DNA of 64,000 nt from AP-15 sp963832875 (lineage in GTDB: Bacteria > Pseudomonadota > Alphaproteobacteria > ATCC43930 > CGMCC-115725): assembly GCA_963832875.1 (NCBI GenBank), contig CAWHWB010000002.1, positions 186,001-250,000 of the forward strand. The letters run 5' to 3'. Below, piece by piece: positions 27,396 through 35,961 of this stretch (the stretch's first letter is position 1; every line of letters starts with the position of its first letter). The position numbers and the translations under genes are program-made. The notes under the pieces are model-generated. The model saw only the letters and a program-made list of their open reading frames with translations, did not search any database and was not told where the DNA came from.

Positions 27396-28868
27396 TCAGA
27401 CGTAGCGGAAGGTCTGAAACATGCCGGCTGCCATGTGGTACAGCATGTGGCAGTGAAAGGCCCACCAGCCGGGGTTGTCGGCGTCGAATTCGACCACGAC
27501 GCGCTGCGCCGGCGGCACCCGAACCGTGTCGCGCAGGGCGCCCGAAAACCGCAGGCCGCCGATTTCGACCACCTGAAAGCGATGGCCGTGCAGATGCATC
27601 GGGTGCGGCATGCCGGTCGAGTTCGTCATGACCAGGGCGACGCGCTCGCCTTTCGCGATCGGCAAGGGCGGGACTTGCGGGTTCCAGGCGACGCCATTGA
27701 TCGACCAGATGTATTTCGACATTTCGCCGGTCAGGTCGATCGCGTGGACGCGGTCGGGCTTGCGCAGGGTGAGCGGCTGGGCGGCGCGCAGCCGGCTCTC
27801 GAGGTCCATCGTGATCGCCGGGGCGACAGTCGGTGCCTGCGCCGGGATGCGGGCGACCGGCGCCTTGCCGGCGGCGAGCACGATGCCGGTTCGGCTGCGC
27901 TCGCCTTCGACCGTCGCCAGCAGCGGATAGGCGGCCGGAGTGCTCGGGATCGTCAGCACGATGTCGAGCCGTTGGGCGACGTTGATCGGGAAATGCCGGC
28001 CTTTGACCGGCACGACAAGGGTCCCGTCGACCGCGATCAGCCGACCGTCGAGCTGGCCGAGATCGAAATGATAGCTCGACATCGACGAGGCGTTGATGAC
28101 GCGCAGCAGCAGCTTGGCACCGGGCTCGACCTTGACCACCTCGGGGTCGGCAAGGGTGCGGCGGTTGGCGAGGAAGGCGTCATAGGTCACGTCGTTTAGG
28201 TCCGGCGCGTCCGCCGCGCCGCCCGGGGCCATGCCGCTCGCGCCGCCCATGCCGGCCATCCCTTTCATGCTCGCGGGGATTGCGCTGGGACCTGCGCCCA
28301 TGCCCGCCATGTCGCCGCTCGCCATCGCCCCACCCTTCTTCAACTTGGCGAAGATCTCGTCGGGTGGCGTGAAGCTGAAATCCTCGAGCATCAGCACGAT
28401 TTCCTGCTGGCCCTGCCGGTCGCGCTGATCGCGGATGATCAGCGGCGCGCTCATCAACAGCTGCTCCTGGAAGCCCTGATGCGAGTGCATCCAGAAGGTG
28501 CCGCCGAACCCCAGCGGAAAGTCGTAATCGGCGCTGCCGCCGGCCGGGATCGGCGGTCCTGAGATGCCCGGCACGCCATCCTGCCGCCAGGGCGGGGCGA
28601 GGCCGTGCCAATGAACGAGGCTCGGCTTGGCGATCCCGTTCTCGACGCGAACGCGAAACCGGTCGCCGACTTTGGTGACGATCCCCTGGGTTCCGTCGGG
28701 CTGGCGAATGGCGTAGACCGAGGCGGGCTTGCCGTTGACCTCGATCGTCGTCCGCTCCAGCCGCAGCACCGTCGGCGGCGTCTGTCCCGCGTCCTGCGCC
28801 ATGACCGCTCGCGGCCGGACGGCTGCGGCGGCAACGGCGGATATCAGGACGGCACGGCGTGTCGGCAT
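27396..28868 (-). CDS. Multicopper oxidase (CopA/CueO-like)
   Basis: The 490-residue protein starts MPTRRAVLISAVAAAAV, a twin-arginine-type signal, so it acts in the periplasm. Copper ligands are visible as LVHWHGL, WMHSHQG, HPMHLHGH and FHCHMLYHMAAGM, that is all four His-rich motifs including the type-1 Cys and axial Met. A methionine/glycine-rich insert (MASGDMAGMGAG, MKGMAGMGG) lies mid-protein, as in copper-resistance oxidases. It probably oxidises Cu(I) or phenolic substrates. A small exported proline-rich gene is convergent to it. Confidence 0.9.
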   Translation of the reverse strand: MPTRRAVLISAVAAAAVRPRAVMAQDAGQTPPTVLRLERTTIEVNGKPASVYAIRQPDGTQGIVTKVGDRFRVRVENGIAKPSLVHWHGLAPPWRQDGVPGISGPPIPAGGSADYDFPLGFGGTFWMHSHQGFQEQLLMSAPLIIRDQRDRQGQQEIVLMLEDFSFTPPDEIFAKLKKGGAMASGDMAGMGAGPSAIPASMKGMAGMGGASGMAPGGAADAPDLNDVTYDAFLANRRTLADPEVVKVEPGAKLLLRVINASSMSSYHFDLGQLDGRLIAVDGTLVVPVKGRHFPINVAQRLDIVLTIPSTPAAYPLLATVEGERSRTGIVLAAGKAPVARIPAQAPTVAPAITMDLESRLRAAQPLTLRKPDRVHAIDLTGEMSKYIWSINGVAWNPQVPPLPIAKGERVALVMTNSTGMPHPMHLHGHRFQVVEIGGLRFSGALRDTVRVPPAQRVVVEFDADNPGWWAFHCHMLYHMAAGMFQTFRYV

Positions 28869-29019
28869 AGCGGCTGCTCCCATCGGGTCGCGGAACTATA
28901 TAGTCGCGCCGGATCGGCGGAAAATCGAGCTTGCGCTTGCCCGACCCTGATGATGACGGGTTCGCTTATTGGACGGGACGGATTATCGTAGACTGAGCTT
29001 TTGCTGTGGAGGCAGGTCG

Positions 29020-29538
29020 ATGAGTGGGATGGCGACGGCGGCGTTGAGCCCGGAGACGGTGCTCGCCGAAATGAAGAAGCACGGAGTGACCCATGTCGTG
29101 TACCTCCCCGACAGCGAGACCAACTGGCTCTACCTATTGATGAAGGCCGATCCGGCGATCCGCCTCGTCGGGGTCGGCCGCGAGGGGAACGCCTGCTCGA
29201 TCGCCGCCGGGCTGTGGCTCGGCGGGGCGAAGCCGCTGATCCTGATCCAGAACACCGGCATGCTGGAGGCGGGCAATTCGATCCGCGGCTGGCTGATGAG
29301 CCTCAACGTGCCGATCGTGCTGATGGTCGGCTATCGCGGCTGGACCCGGCACGGCGTCACCACCGACACGGTGGCGACCTATACCGAGCGGTTCCTGATG
29401 GCGTTCGGCCTCAACTATTACCTGATCGAGAACGACGCGGATTCCGACCGCATCGACGTCGCCTTTGCCGAGGCGGAACGCACGCAGCGGCCGGTGGTGA
29501 TCCTGGTCGGCGACGAGTACCACGGCTTCAACCGCTGA
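29020..29538 (+). CDS. Thiamine-pyrophosphate decarboxylase alpha subunit (sulfo/phosphonopyruvate type)
   Basis: The 172-residue protein starts MSGMATAALSPETV after a GGAGG. It corresponds to the N-terminal (PYR) half of TPP enzymes, with the catalytic glutamate in VGVGREGNACSIAAGLWLGG and a PIVLMVGYRGW strand. Its fold and size resemble ComD/sulfopyruvate decarboxylase alpha subunits, which pair with a separate PP-domain protein encoded next to it (29684). Phosphonopyruvate or another 2-oxoacid could also be the substrate. No other coenzyme M gene is present, so a catabolic decarboxylase is more likely. Confidence 0.82.
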   Translation: MSGMATAALSPETVLAEMKKHGVTHVVYLPDSETNWLYLLMKADPAIRLVGVGREGNACSIAAGLWLGGAKPLILIQNTGMLEAGNSIRGWLMSLNVPIVLMVGYRGWTRHGVTTDTVATYTERFLMAFGLNYYLIENDADSDRIDVAFAEAERTQRPVVILVGDEYHGFNR

Positions 29539-29552
29539 ACGCTGGCCTGGCC

Positions 29553-29634
29553 GTCATTGTGAGGAGCGCAGCGACGCGTTAATCGCGCGGCCGAACGGGC
29601 CCGCCGAGATCGCTTCGCTGTCGCTCGCAATGAC
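29553..29634. repeat. Dispersed REP-like inverted repeat, copy 3
   Basis: It starts GTCATTGTGAGGAGCGCAGC and ends GTCGCTCGCAATGAC, filling most of the 145-base gap between the two subunit genes of the TPP decarboxylase. Its position within an apparent operon may lower expression of the second gene or stabilise the first half of the mRNA. Confidence 0.85.
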
Positions 29635-29683
29635 TGCCAAATGGAGAAAGCGGCACAATCCTTCCGAGAGGTAAGCTCCTGCC

Positions 29684-30268
29684 ATGATGCACACCGTCGA
29701 CATGATGAAGGCCGTCGCCCACTACCGCGGCGATGCGATCCTTGTCCCCGGCCGCAGCGGCCGCTACTGGATCGATCTGAGCGACAACCACAAGCTCGAT
29801 GTCGAGGTCGGCGATCCGGCGATGGGCGGCCATGCCGGCCTCGGCCTCGGTCTCGCGCTGGCGCGTCCGGACAAGAAGGTCATGCTGTTCGATTCCGAGG
29901 GCGATATCCTGATGAGCCTCGGCATGCTCGCCACGGTCGCCGAGCAGGCGCCGACGAACCTCTATCACTTCCTGATCGACAACGGCGTCTACGCGACGAC
30001 CGGCGGCCAGCCGGTGCCGAACGCCGACAAGATGGCCTACGATGTCGTCGCCCGCGGCTGCGGCTACCCGCGCAGCTTCGCCTTTACCGAGATCGGCGAT
30101 TTCGAGCGTGAGCTGCCCGGCATCATGGCCGGACCGGGCCCGGTCTTTGTCGCCTGCAAGGTGGTCCCAGAAATCGAGAACGAGCCGATCGGCCGCCGCC
30201 GCCGCTGGCAGACCCGCACCCGCGAACAGGTCGTCGCCGATCTGCGTGCCGAGCTCGCCAACAAGTGA
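29684..30268 (+). CDS. Thiamine-pyrophosphate decarboxylase beta subunit (PP domain)
   Basis: The 194-residue partner of the alpha subunit carries the TPP-binding half: GDPAMGGHAGLGLGLALA, then the TPP/Mg site and the conserved LIDNGVYATTGGQ. The usual GDG triplet is replaced by SEG in DSEGDILMSLG, an unusual change at the Mg-binding position. Two ATG codons (29684 and 29687) are possible starts; no strong ribosome site is visible. Together with the upstream gene it should form an alpha/beta 2-oxoacid decarboxylase. Confidence 0.82.
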   Translation: MMHTVDMMKAVAHYRGDAILVPGRSGRYWIDLSDNHKLDVEVGDPAMGGHAGLGLGLALARPDKKVMLFDSEGDILMSLGMLATVAEQAPTNLYHFLIDNGVYATTGGQPVPNADKMAYDVVARGCGYPRSFAFTEIGDFERELPGIMAGPGPVFVACKVVPEIENEPIGRRRRWQTRTREQVVADLRAELANK

Positions 30269-30280
30269 GGGCAGGGGGGC

Positions 30281-31123
30281 TCAGCCGATCGCGATATTGT
30301 CGATCAGCCGGGTCCTCCCGAGCCTGACCGCGGCGAGCACGCGGGCCGGCGCCCCAACCGCCGCGATCACCGGAACAAGGCTTTTGGCGTCGCGGATTTC
30401 GAGATATTCGACGCCGAACCCGGCGTGGGTCAGCCGGGCGCGGCCTTGCGCGATTTCCCGGGCGATCGCGGTCGGCTCGGAGGCGACCGCCGCAGCGATC
30501 TCGCGCAAGGTCCGGGCGAGCTCGGGGGCAACCTGGCGCTCCGCCGGTGTCAAATAGGCGTTGCGCGACGACAGTGCCAGCCCGTCGGCCTCGCGTACGG
30601 TCGGAACCCCCTCGATCTGAACCGGCAGGTCAAGGTCGCGGGCGAGCCGGCGGATCACCATCAGCTGCTGGTAGTCCTTTTCGCCGAAATAGGCGGCGTC
30701 CGGCATCGATTGGATCAGGAGCTTGGCGACGACGGTCGCAACCCCGTCGAAATGCCCGGCGCGGTGGGCGCCGCACAGCCCCTCGGTCAAGCCCGAAACC
30801 CGAACCAGCGTGGCAAAACCCGGCGGATAGATCTCTTCGGCGCCGGGGACGAAGGCCAGATCCACTCCACCCCCGCGCAGCATGTCGAGGTCGGCTGCCT
30901 CGCGCCGCGGATAGGCGCCGAGATCCTCGCTCGGCGCAAACTGCTTGGGGTTGACGAAGATCGTCGCGACCACCCGGTCGCCTCGCGCTCGGGCCGCGCC
31001 GACCAGCGCCATATGCCCCTTATGCAGTGCCCCCATCGTCGGCACCAGCCCGATGCGCGCGCCGGAGTTTCGCCACAGCACCACCCGGCTCCTCAAATCG
31101 GCGATCGTCCGCGATAGGTGCAA
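30281..31123 (-). CDS. panC: Pantothenate synthetase
   Basis: The family start and a GGAGGA seven bases upstream identify a TTG start at 31123 (LHLSRTIADLRSRV), giving 280 residues. Motifs are GLVPTMGALHKGHMALV (HIGH-like), FVNPKQFAPSEDLGAYPR, GAHRAGHFDGVATVVAKL, YFGEKDYQQL and LALSSRNAYL. It joins pantoate and beta-alanine with ATP to make pantothenate. panB is not adjacent. The longer upstream extension is arginine-rich and not conserved. Confidence 0.94.
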   Translation of the reverse strand: MHLSRTIADLRSRVVLWRNSGARIGLVPTMGALHKGHMALVGAARARGDRVVATIFVNPKQFAPSEDLGAYPRREAADLDMLRGGGVDLAFVPGAEEIYPPGFATLVRVSGLTEGLCGAHRAGHFDGVATVVAKLLIQSMPDAAYFGEKDYQQLMVIRRLARDLDLPVQIEGVPTVREADGLALSSRNAYLTPAERQVAPELARTLREIAAAVASEPTAIAREIAQGRARLTHAGFGVEYLEIRDAKSLVPVIAAVGAPARVLAAVRLGRTRLIDNIAIG

Positions 31124-31312
31124 CCGAGTCCTCCGTCCGCGCTTCCCACCAAAAATGAGAGCGGTTTGGGCCGAGGTAAAGGCGGCTCGCACGCGACGTC
31201 GCCGGTCCGGTCCCGCGGGCGGTCTTGACGAACCGCGGCCGCGACGGCCGGCAACCCGCACCACGGCTCACGACAAGGAACCAAGGCTCGCGCTATGGGC
31301 AAGGCAAGCGGG

Positions 31313-31350
31313 AACGAAAACGGCGGCTGCCCGCTGCGAGACAGCCGCCG
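31313..31350 (-). terminator. Rho-independent terminator of the PEP-CTERM gene
   Basis: CGGCGGCTG and CAGCCGCCG form a perfect nine-base stem with a 12-base loop. On the minus strand it is followed by TTTTCG. It lies 25 bases after the TAA at 31375-31377. Confidence 0.85.
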
Positions 31351-32163
31351 TCGACACGAACCTGTCGGATTTCTTTACACGGCCGTTGGCGGCGTCTTGC
31401 GGCGGCGCCGGACCAAGCCGAGCGCGCGCCGAGACCGGCGCCCAGAATTGCCAGCGACCCCGGCTCGGGCACGGTCGGCTGATGGCCGGTCGTGCGGTAG
31501 TGATGACCGCGATCATACCCGGAAAAGTCGAGATATGCGCATCTACGGTCGTTTCTGACAATCCCGCTTGGTCGAGTCCTTCCCAGCCGATGAAGGAGCC
31601 GGCGACGTTGCCGCCGTCCTGGGGATTGTCGGGGCTGAATTTGGCGGCGATCGGCCCGCCATCATACGTGGCGGAAAAGGCAACATCGAAATTACCGACA
31701 AAACCCGCACAGGTTGGTTGCGGTGCCACTGCCGGTGCCGCAATGGTGGCCGAGACTGTCGCCCGCGCCAGAGCCAGCAGCATTGGTGTTGCCGGGACCA
31801 TTATCAGTGCGCCGGCGAAACCGGCAAAGAGTAGAGAGTGAAAGTCTCTCGCAGTGAAGGTGTAGCGAACCACACTGGCCCCCGAGTCATGCGTCGATAC
31901 TCGCGAGGGTATCGGCGAAGCGTTGACAGGGCACCGCATAGGCCAGCCATTGAGCCGCGAAAAGTCCCCGATCCGGAGGCCGACGTGATTGATAACACGG
32001 AAGGCAACATGGGCAGGTGCGATAGCGCGAGCGCCCGCCGCTCCGGCGTGGTCACAGACCCTGGCATGTGCGGAAGCTCTTTGCATGGGAACCGGGAGGT
32101 CTCGGGTTTGGCCGGCGGGTGGACACCGCAGGTCCGCATCGGGAAGGCGAGGAGCCGCAGCCG

Positions 32164-33642
32164 ATGATGCACGAATCCGAGAAGTCTGACTCCGTCGTAG
32201 TAGCTGGGAAGCCGACGAACAAAGCGGCGCGCGCCGTGGCGGAGCCGGTGGAGCCAAGGACGGGGACCAAGGGGAAGGTGGGCCAGCAAAGCACGCGCCG
32301 GGCGCAGGACCGGGAAAGCGTGTCACAGGCGCTGGCACGCGTACGGCAAGCCGCACGGCAAAGGAAGAAGGAGGGGTTCACCGCGCTTCTGCACCATGTC
32401 GGCCCGGCCATGCTGAGAACGGCGTTCTACGCGATCAAGCGCGACGCCGCGCCTGGCGTCGACGGGATGACGTGGCAGACCTACGAGCAGGACCTCGATC
32501 GCCGGATTGAGGACGTGCATGCACGGGTCAAAAGCGGGGCGTACCGGGCGTTGCCATCTCGTCGGAGCTACATTCCGAAGGAAGACGGCAGCAAGCGCCC
32601 GCTCGCGGTCGCCGCCCTCGAAGACAAGATCGTCCAGAGAGCGGTGTCGGCAGTGCTGAGCGCGATCTACGAGGAGGATTTCCTCGGGTTCTCGTATGGG
32701 TTCCGGCCGGGGCGCAGCCAGCACGACGCGCTGGACGCGCTGATCGTCGGGATCACCAGCAGGAAGGTGAATTTCATTCTCGACGCCGATATCCGGGCGT
32801 TCTTCACGGAGGTTTCCCAGCAATGGGTCGTCCGCTTCCTGGAACACCGGATCGGCGACAGGCGCATCATCCGGCTCGTCCAGAAATGGCTGCGGGCCGG
32901 CATCCTTGAAGACGGGATCGTGACGGTCGAGGAAACGGGCACGGGCCAGGGGTCGGTGATTTCGCCGCTGCTCGCGAACGTCTACCTCTACTATGTCTTC
33001 GATCTCTGGGCCGCGCGCTGGCGACGGCGCGAGGCAACGGGCGACATGATTATCGTGCGCTATGCCGATGACACCGTGATCGGCTTCGAGCACGAGGCCG
33101 ACGCCCGGCATTTCTGGGACGCGATGCGCGAAAGGCTGCGGGAGTTCTCGTTGACACTGCATCCGGACAAGACCCGCCTGATCGAGTTCGGCCGCCACGC
33201 GGCGCGGAACCGCGAAAAACGCGGGCTCGGCAAACCGGAGACCTTCAAATTCCTGGGCTTTGTGATGATTTGCGGCAAATCCCGGCGAGGCGACTTCCAG
33301 ATCAGGAGGAAGTCACGCCGCGACCGCATGCGCGCCAAGCTGCGGGAGATCAAAGAAGGGCTGCGGCAGCGATGGCACCTGCCAATCCCGGATACCGGGA
33401 AATGGCTCGGGCAAATCGTCGCCGGCTATTTCGCTTACCACGCCGTGCCGACGAACAGCGCGGCGATCGGCGCATTCCGCTACCACGTCACCGTTCTCTG
33501 GCACCGGCGTCTCTGCCGGCGCAGTCAGAAGGCACGCCTGGTGTGGCCGCGGATGGCCAAGCTGGCCGACGATTTTCTCCCCAAGCCGCGGATCCTTCAC
33601 CCCTGGCCCAGCGTGCGTTTTGCCGTCAGACACTCGAGGTAG
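32164..33642 (+). CDS. ltrA: Group II intron reverse transcriptase/maturase
   Basis: The 492-residue protein has RT blocks in order: KRDAAPGVDGMTW near residue 98, RRSYIPKEDGSKRPL, FLGFSYGFRPGRSQHDALDA, ILDADIRAFFTE, TGQGSVISPLLANVYLY and the catalytic IIVRYADDTVIGF. The maturase X domain follows (TFKFLGF; RRKSRRDRMRAKLREIK). There is no HNH endonuclease domain. It ends at VRHSR with TAG where relatives have a tryptophan followed by a short tail overlapping domain V. The protein should bind and mobilise the surrounding intron RNA. Confidence 0.93.
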   Translation: MMHESEKSDSVVVAGKPTNKAARAVAEPVEPRTGTKGKVGQQSTRRAQDRESVSQALARVRQAARQRKKEGFTALLHHVGPAMLRTAFYAIKRDAAPGVDGMTWQTYEQDLDRRIEDVHARVKSGAYRALPSRRSYIPKEDGSKRPLAVAALEDKIVQRAVSAVLSAIYEEDFLGFSYGFRPGRSQHDALDALIVGITSRKVNFILDADIRAFFTEVSQQWVVRFLEHRIGDRRIIRLVQKWLRAGILEDGIVTVEETGTGQGSVISPLLANVYLYYVFDLWAARWRRREATGDMIIVRYADDTVIGFEHEADARHFWDAMRERLREFSLTLHPDKTRLIEFGRHAARNREKRGLGKPETFKFLGFVMICGKSRRGDFQIRRKSRRDRMRAKLREIKEGLRQRWHLPIPDTGKWLGQIVAGYFAYHAVPTNSAAIGAFRYHVTVLWHRRLCRRSQKARLVWPRMAKLADDFLPKPRILHPWPSVRFAVRHSR

Positions 33643-33680
33643 GAGCCGAGTGCCCGAATTGGGCTCGCTCGGATCTGTGC
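33643..33680 (+). ncRNA. Group II intron domain V
   Basis: GAGCCGAG pairs with CTCGGATC, and GTGCCC pairs with GGGCTC(G) around loop GAATT, giving the compact conserved hairpin of domain V. It starts right at the maturase stop; domain VI and the 3' end follow to 33709. Confidence 0.8.
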
Positions 33681-34369
33681 GGGGGGCGCTCAGCAATGGG
33701 CGTCCCTACCGCGAATCATAATCGTAAGCGAACAGGCTCAGGCTGAGCGGGTTCGATGAGGGCACACCGATGCTGCCGCCGGGGAGCGAGCTGTTGCCGC
33801 CTTCGGTTCCGGCACCGTCCCAGACCAATTGATAAACCGTGTGCGCGGCGATGGTCGGCAGGGTCAAGGTCTGGGTAATCGGCGGCCCGCTCGCATTCGC
33901 ATGCCCCGGGAGACCACTCTGTTCCGTGGCGCCGGTCCCACCGTTCGCGTAGTCCTGGTAGCCGGTCAGGGTTAAAGACACGTTCGTGAACGGGGAGCTC
34001 GTGGGGTTCAAAATGAACAGGCTCAGCGTGTCATAGGTGCTGTTCGGGGAGTTGTTGACGTAATGCGAGACGCCGGCCGGCATGATGCCGGGGCAGGTGC
34101 TGGTGCACTGCGCGTCGTAAGCGCCGATAATGGTCGAGACCATCGTGTTCGCGTGCGCCGCCTGGCTCAGCAACATCACTGCCGCAGCACCGGTGGCGGT
34201 CATAATCTCCAGCTTGATCCCTGTTTTCTCATCTCGCCGCTGCCTATCGCCCGCGAACGGGGGCGACCAGTTGTAAAGCTCGGCGACACCTGCGATTGGT
34301 CCGCGGAGCGACGCCTCATCAATCACGGCTTTCAGACCTGAGTGAAATCAATTTGTTATGGATTTAGCT

Positions 34370-34440
34370 CAGCCATCAGCCATCAGCCATCAGCCATCAG
34401 CCATCAGCCATCAGCCATAGCCATCAGCCATCAGCCATCC
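34370..34440. repeat. Seven-base tandem repeat (CATCAGC)n
   Basis: About ten copies of CATCAGC in tandem, with one shortened unit (CATAGC) in the middle. It is intergenic, ~170 bases upstream of the PEP-CTERM start and downstream of the sulfotransferase remnant. The unit is too short and lacks spacers for CRISPR. Confidence 0.9.
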
Positions 34441-34500
34441 GAGAACCAGGCGAGCCACCTGGCGTAAAAAATCTCGACAGGAATGGAATAAGGGGGGACG

Positions 34501-35310
34501 CTAGCGTTCGGCAGGCCACCCGCGCCGCATCAGGTCGCGCCAGCGGTATCGAGTAGCCGGCGAAATTCGCCGAGCCAGTTTTCCTAGCGGCGCCAGCCGT
34601 GCGACGGCTCTGCTGTAGACGGGCTGACGCGCCCGCCCAGGCTTGGGATCATTATCAAATGTTCGTTTCGGTCGGCGTGAAGGCAGGCTTCGTCCCATTC
34701 AGCACCGCAAACCCGATCATCGCACGGGTCACCTGCTCCGGATCGGCGATAAGCGTCTCGTCATCGATCTCGGGGAACCGGTCTGGCGGGATGATCTGCC
34801 GCCAATGCGCCATCAAGCGGACATCCTGCTCGTAATAGAAGACGATGTCGGCGCGGTCTTGTGCGAAGTCGAGCGGATTTCCGAACGGCGTGGTGTAGAC
34901 CGACAAGCAGGTGTCGACCGGGTTGCGACGGCAATGAATGATCCGCGTCCTCGGCAGCGTGAGATGAATAAGGCCGAGAACCAGAAGTTGGCCGGCATCT
35001 TATCGGTCACGCGCCGCGCCGCCGGAGCAGCGCGCCGCAACAATTCCAGATAGTCGTCGGTCAGGCGGCGCAGTTCGGCTGCTCCGAGCGCACCGGCCGA
35101 TGCCGCGACGGCGAGCGCCGGATGGTCGGTCCAATAGCTCAGTTCGCCGGCTGAGCCGATATCGTGATCGCTCGACAGAATTGGTCGACCAAGGTGGTGC
35201 CCGAGCGCGGCATGCCGACAATCAGGATCTGCAGATTGCTGTCCGAGCCTGCCGCGCGCCCCGCAAAGAAATCAACTGTAAAGCTCGTGATCGTCCGGCT
35301 GATGAAGGCC
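34501..35310 (-). pseudogene. Sulfotransferase remnant, several frameshifts
   Basis: On the minus strand pieces of one sulfotransferase can be read. They are FFAGRAAGSDSNLQILIVGM with the PAPS-binding GMPRSGTTLVDQ, RRVTDKMPANFWF, then LSVYTTPFGNPLDFAQD and MAHWRQIIPPDRF, and finally RQPVYSRAVARLAPLGK ending at 34501. They lie in different frames, so no product is made. The gene is head-to-head with the truncated sulfotransferase at 35325. Confidence 0.75.
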
Positions 35311-35324
35311 GTGCGGCTGCGGCG

Positions 35325-35933
35325 CTCGACCTGCCGGGGGCCTATCCAGAGACTATACCGCTGTTCACCGGCGACCAGCTGCGGTACCTCGCCGACGCCT
35401 ATCTCGCCCGTCTCGAGGCCGCAGCCGGCAGCGCGGCCGTCGCGCGGATCACCGACAAGATGCCAGGGAATTTCAGCGCCGTAGGCCTGATCCATCTGGC
35501 GCTACCCAATGCGCGGATCATCCACACCGTCCGCGATCCGATCGACACCTGCCTCTCCTGCTTCTCAAAGCTGTTCAACGAAAACCATCCCTTTACCTAC
35601 GACCTCGGCGAGCTTGGGCGCTATTACCGGGCTTATGCACGGCTGATGGACCATTGGCGGAACGTGCTGCCCGAAGGCGCGCTGTTCGATGTCTCGTACG
35701 AGGACCTTGTCGCTGACTTCGAAACGCAGGCGCGCCGGATCGTCGCCTATTGCGACCTGGAATGGAATGAAGCATGTCTGTCTTTCCACGAGACTGATCG
35801 AGTGGTGAAAACGGCGAGCCAGCTCCAGGTTCGCCAGCCGCTCTACCGCAGCTCGGTGGGACGTTGGCGGCCCGACCCGGCGACCTTGCGGCCACTGCTT
35901 GAAGGACTGGATGGCGTCCCGGTCGCCTGCTGA
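35325..35933 (+). pseudogene. Sulfotransferase, 5'-truncated
   Basis: The open frame encodes only the C-terminal half: VARITDKMPGNFSAVGLIHL, ARIIHTVRDPIDTCLSCFSK with the 3'-phosphate-binding Arg/Ser site, DLGELGRYYRAYARLMDHW and RQPLYRSSVGRWRPD. The GMPRSGTTLVEQ PAPS loop and the N-terminal half are absent; sequence before about 35325 belongs to the inverted remnant. The retained part is about 60% identical by eye to the same part of the gene at 36586. An inversion or recombination between related genes is a likely origin. Confidence 0.75.
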
Positions 35934-35961
35934 CGGGAAATCGATTCCAAGGGAAGAGGCC

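Larger units (their letters stand above)
31807..33709 (+). mobile_element. Group II intron, inserted antisense in the PEP-CTERM gene
   Basis: The element starts GTGCGCC, followed by a long structured 5' leader (AGAGTGAAAGTCTCTCGCAG). It encodes a maturase, has domain V just after the ORF stop, and ends ...GGGCGTCCCTAC with the expected AY 3' end. The size is 1903 bases. The flanking halves of a minus-strand gene rejoin when it is removed. Bacterial group II introns of this lineage are common in alphaproteobacteria. Confidence 0.85.
31375..34203 (-). pseudogene. PEP-CTERM exosortase-target protein, split by an antisense group II intron
   Basis: The 5' part (34203 to 33710) starts MTATGAAAVMLLSQAAHANT, a signal peptide, then encodes a beta-rich extracellular domain (TLSLFILNPTSSPFTNVSL, NPLSLSLFAYDYDS). 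The 3' part (31806 to 31375) has FVGNFDVAFSATYDGGPIA and GSFIGWEGLDQAGLSE, and ends with VPEPGSLAILGAGLGA and LVRRRKTPPTAV, a PEP-CTERM sorting signal, after frame changes. Removing 31807-33709 joins the halves as DS-RDNGPGNTNAAGS. The intron is on the opposite strand, so it cannot splice from this mRNA. Confidence 0.78.

Noticed and set aside
34370..34440. CRISPR-like repeat
   Set aside because: Seven-base units in direct tandem with no spacers and no cas gene nearby.
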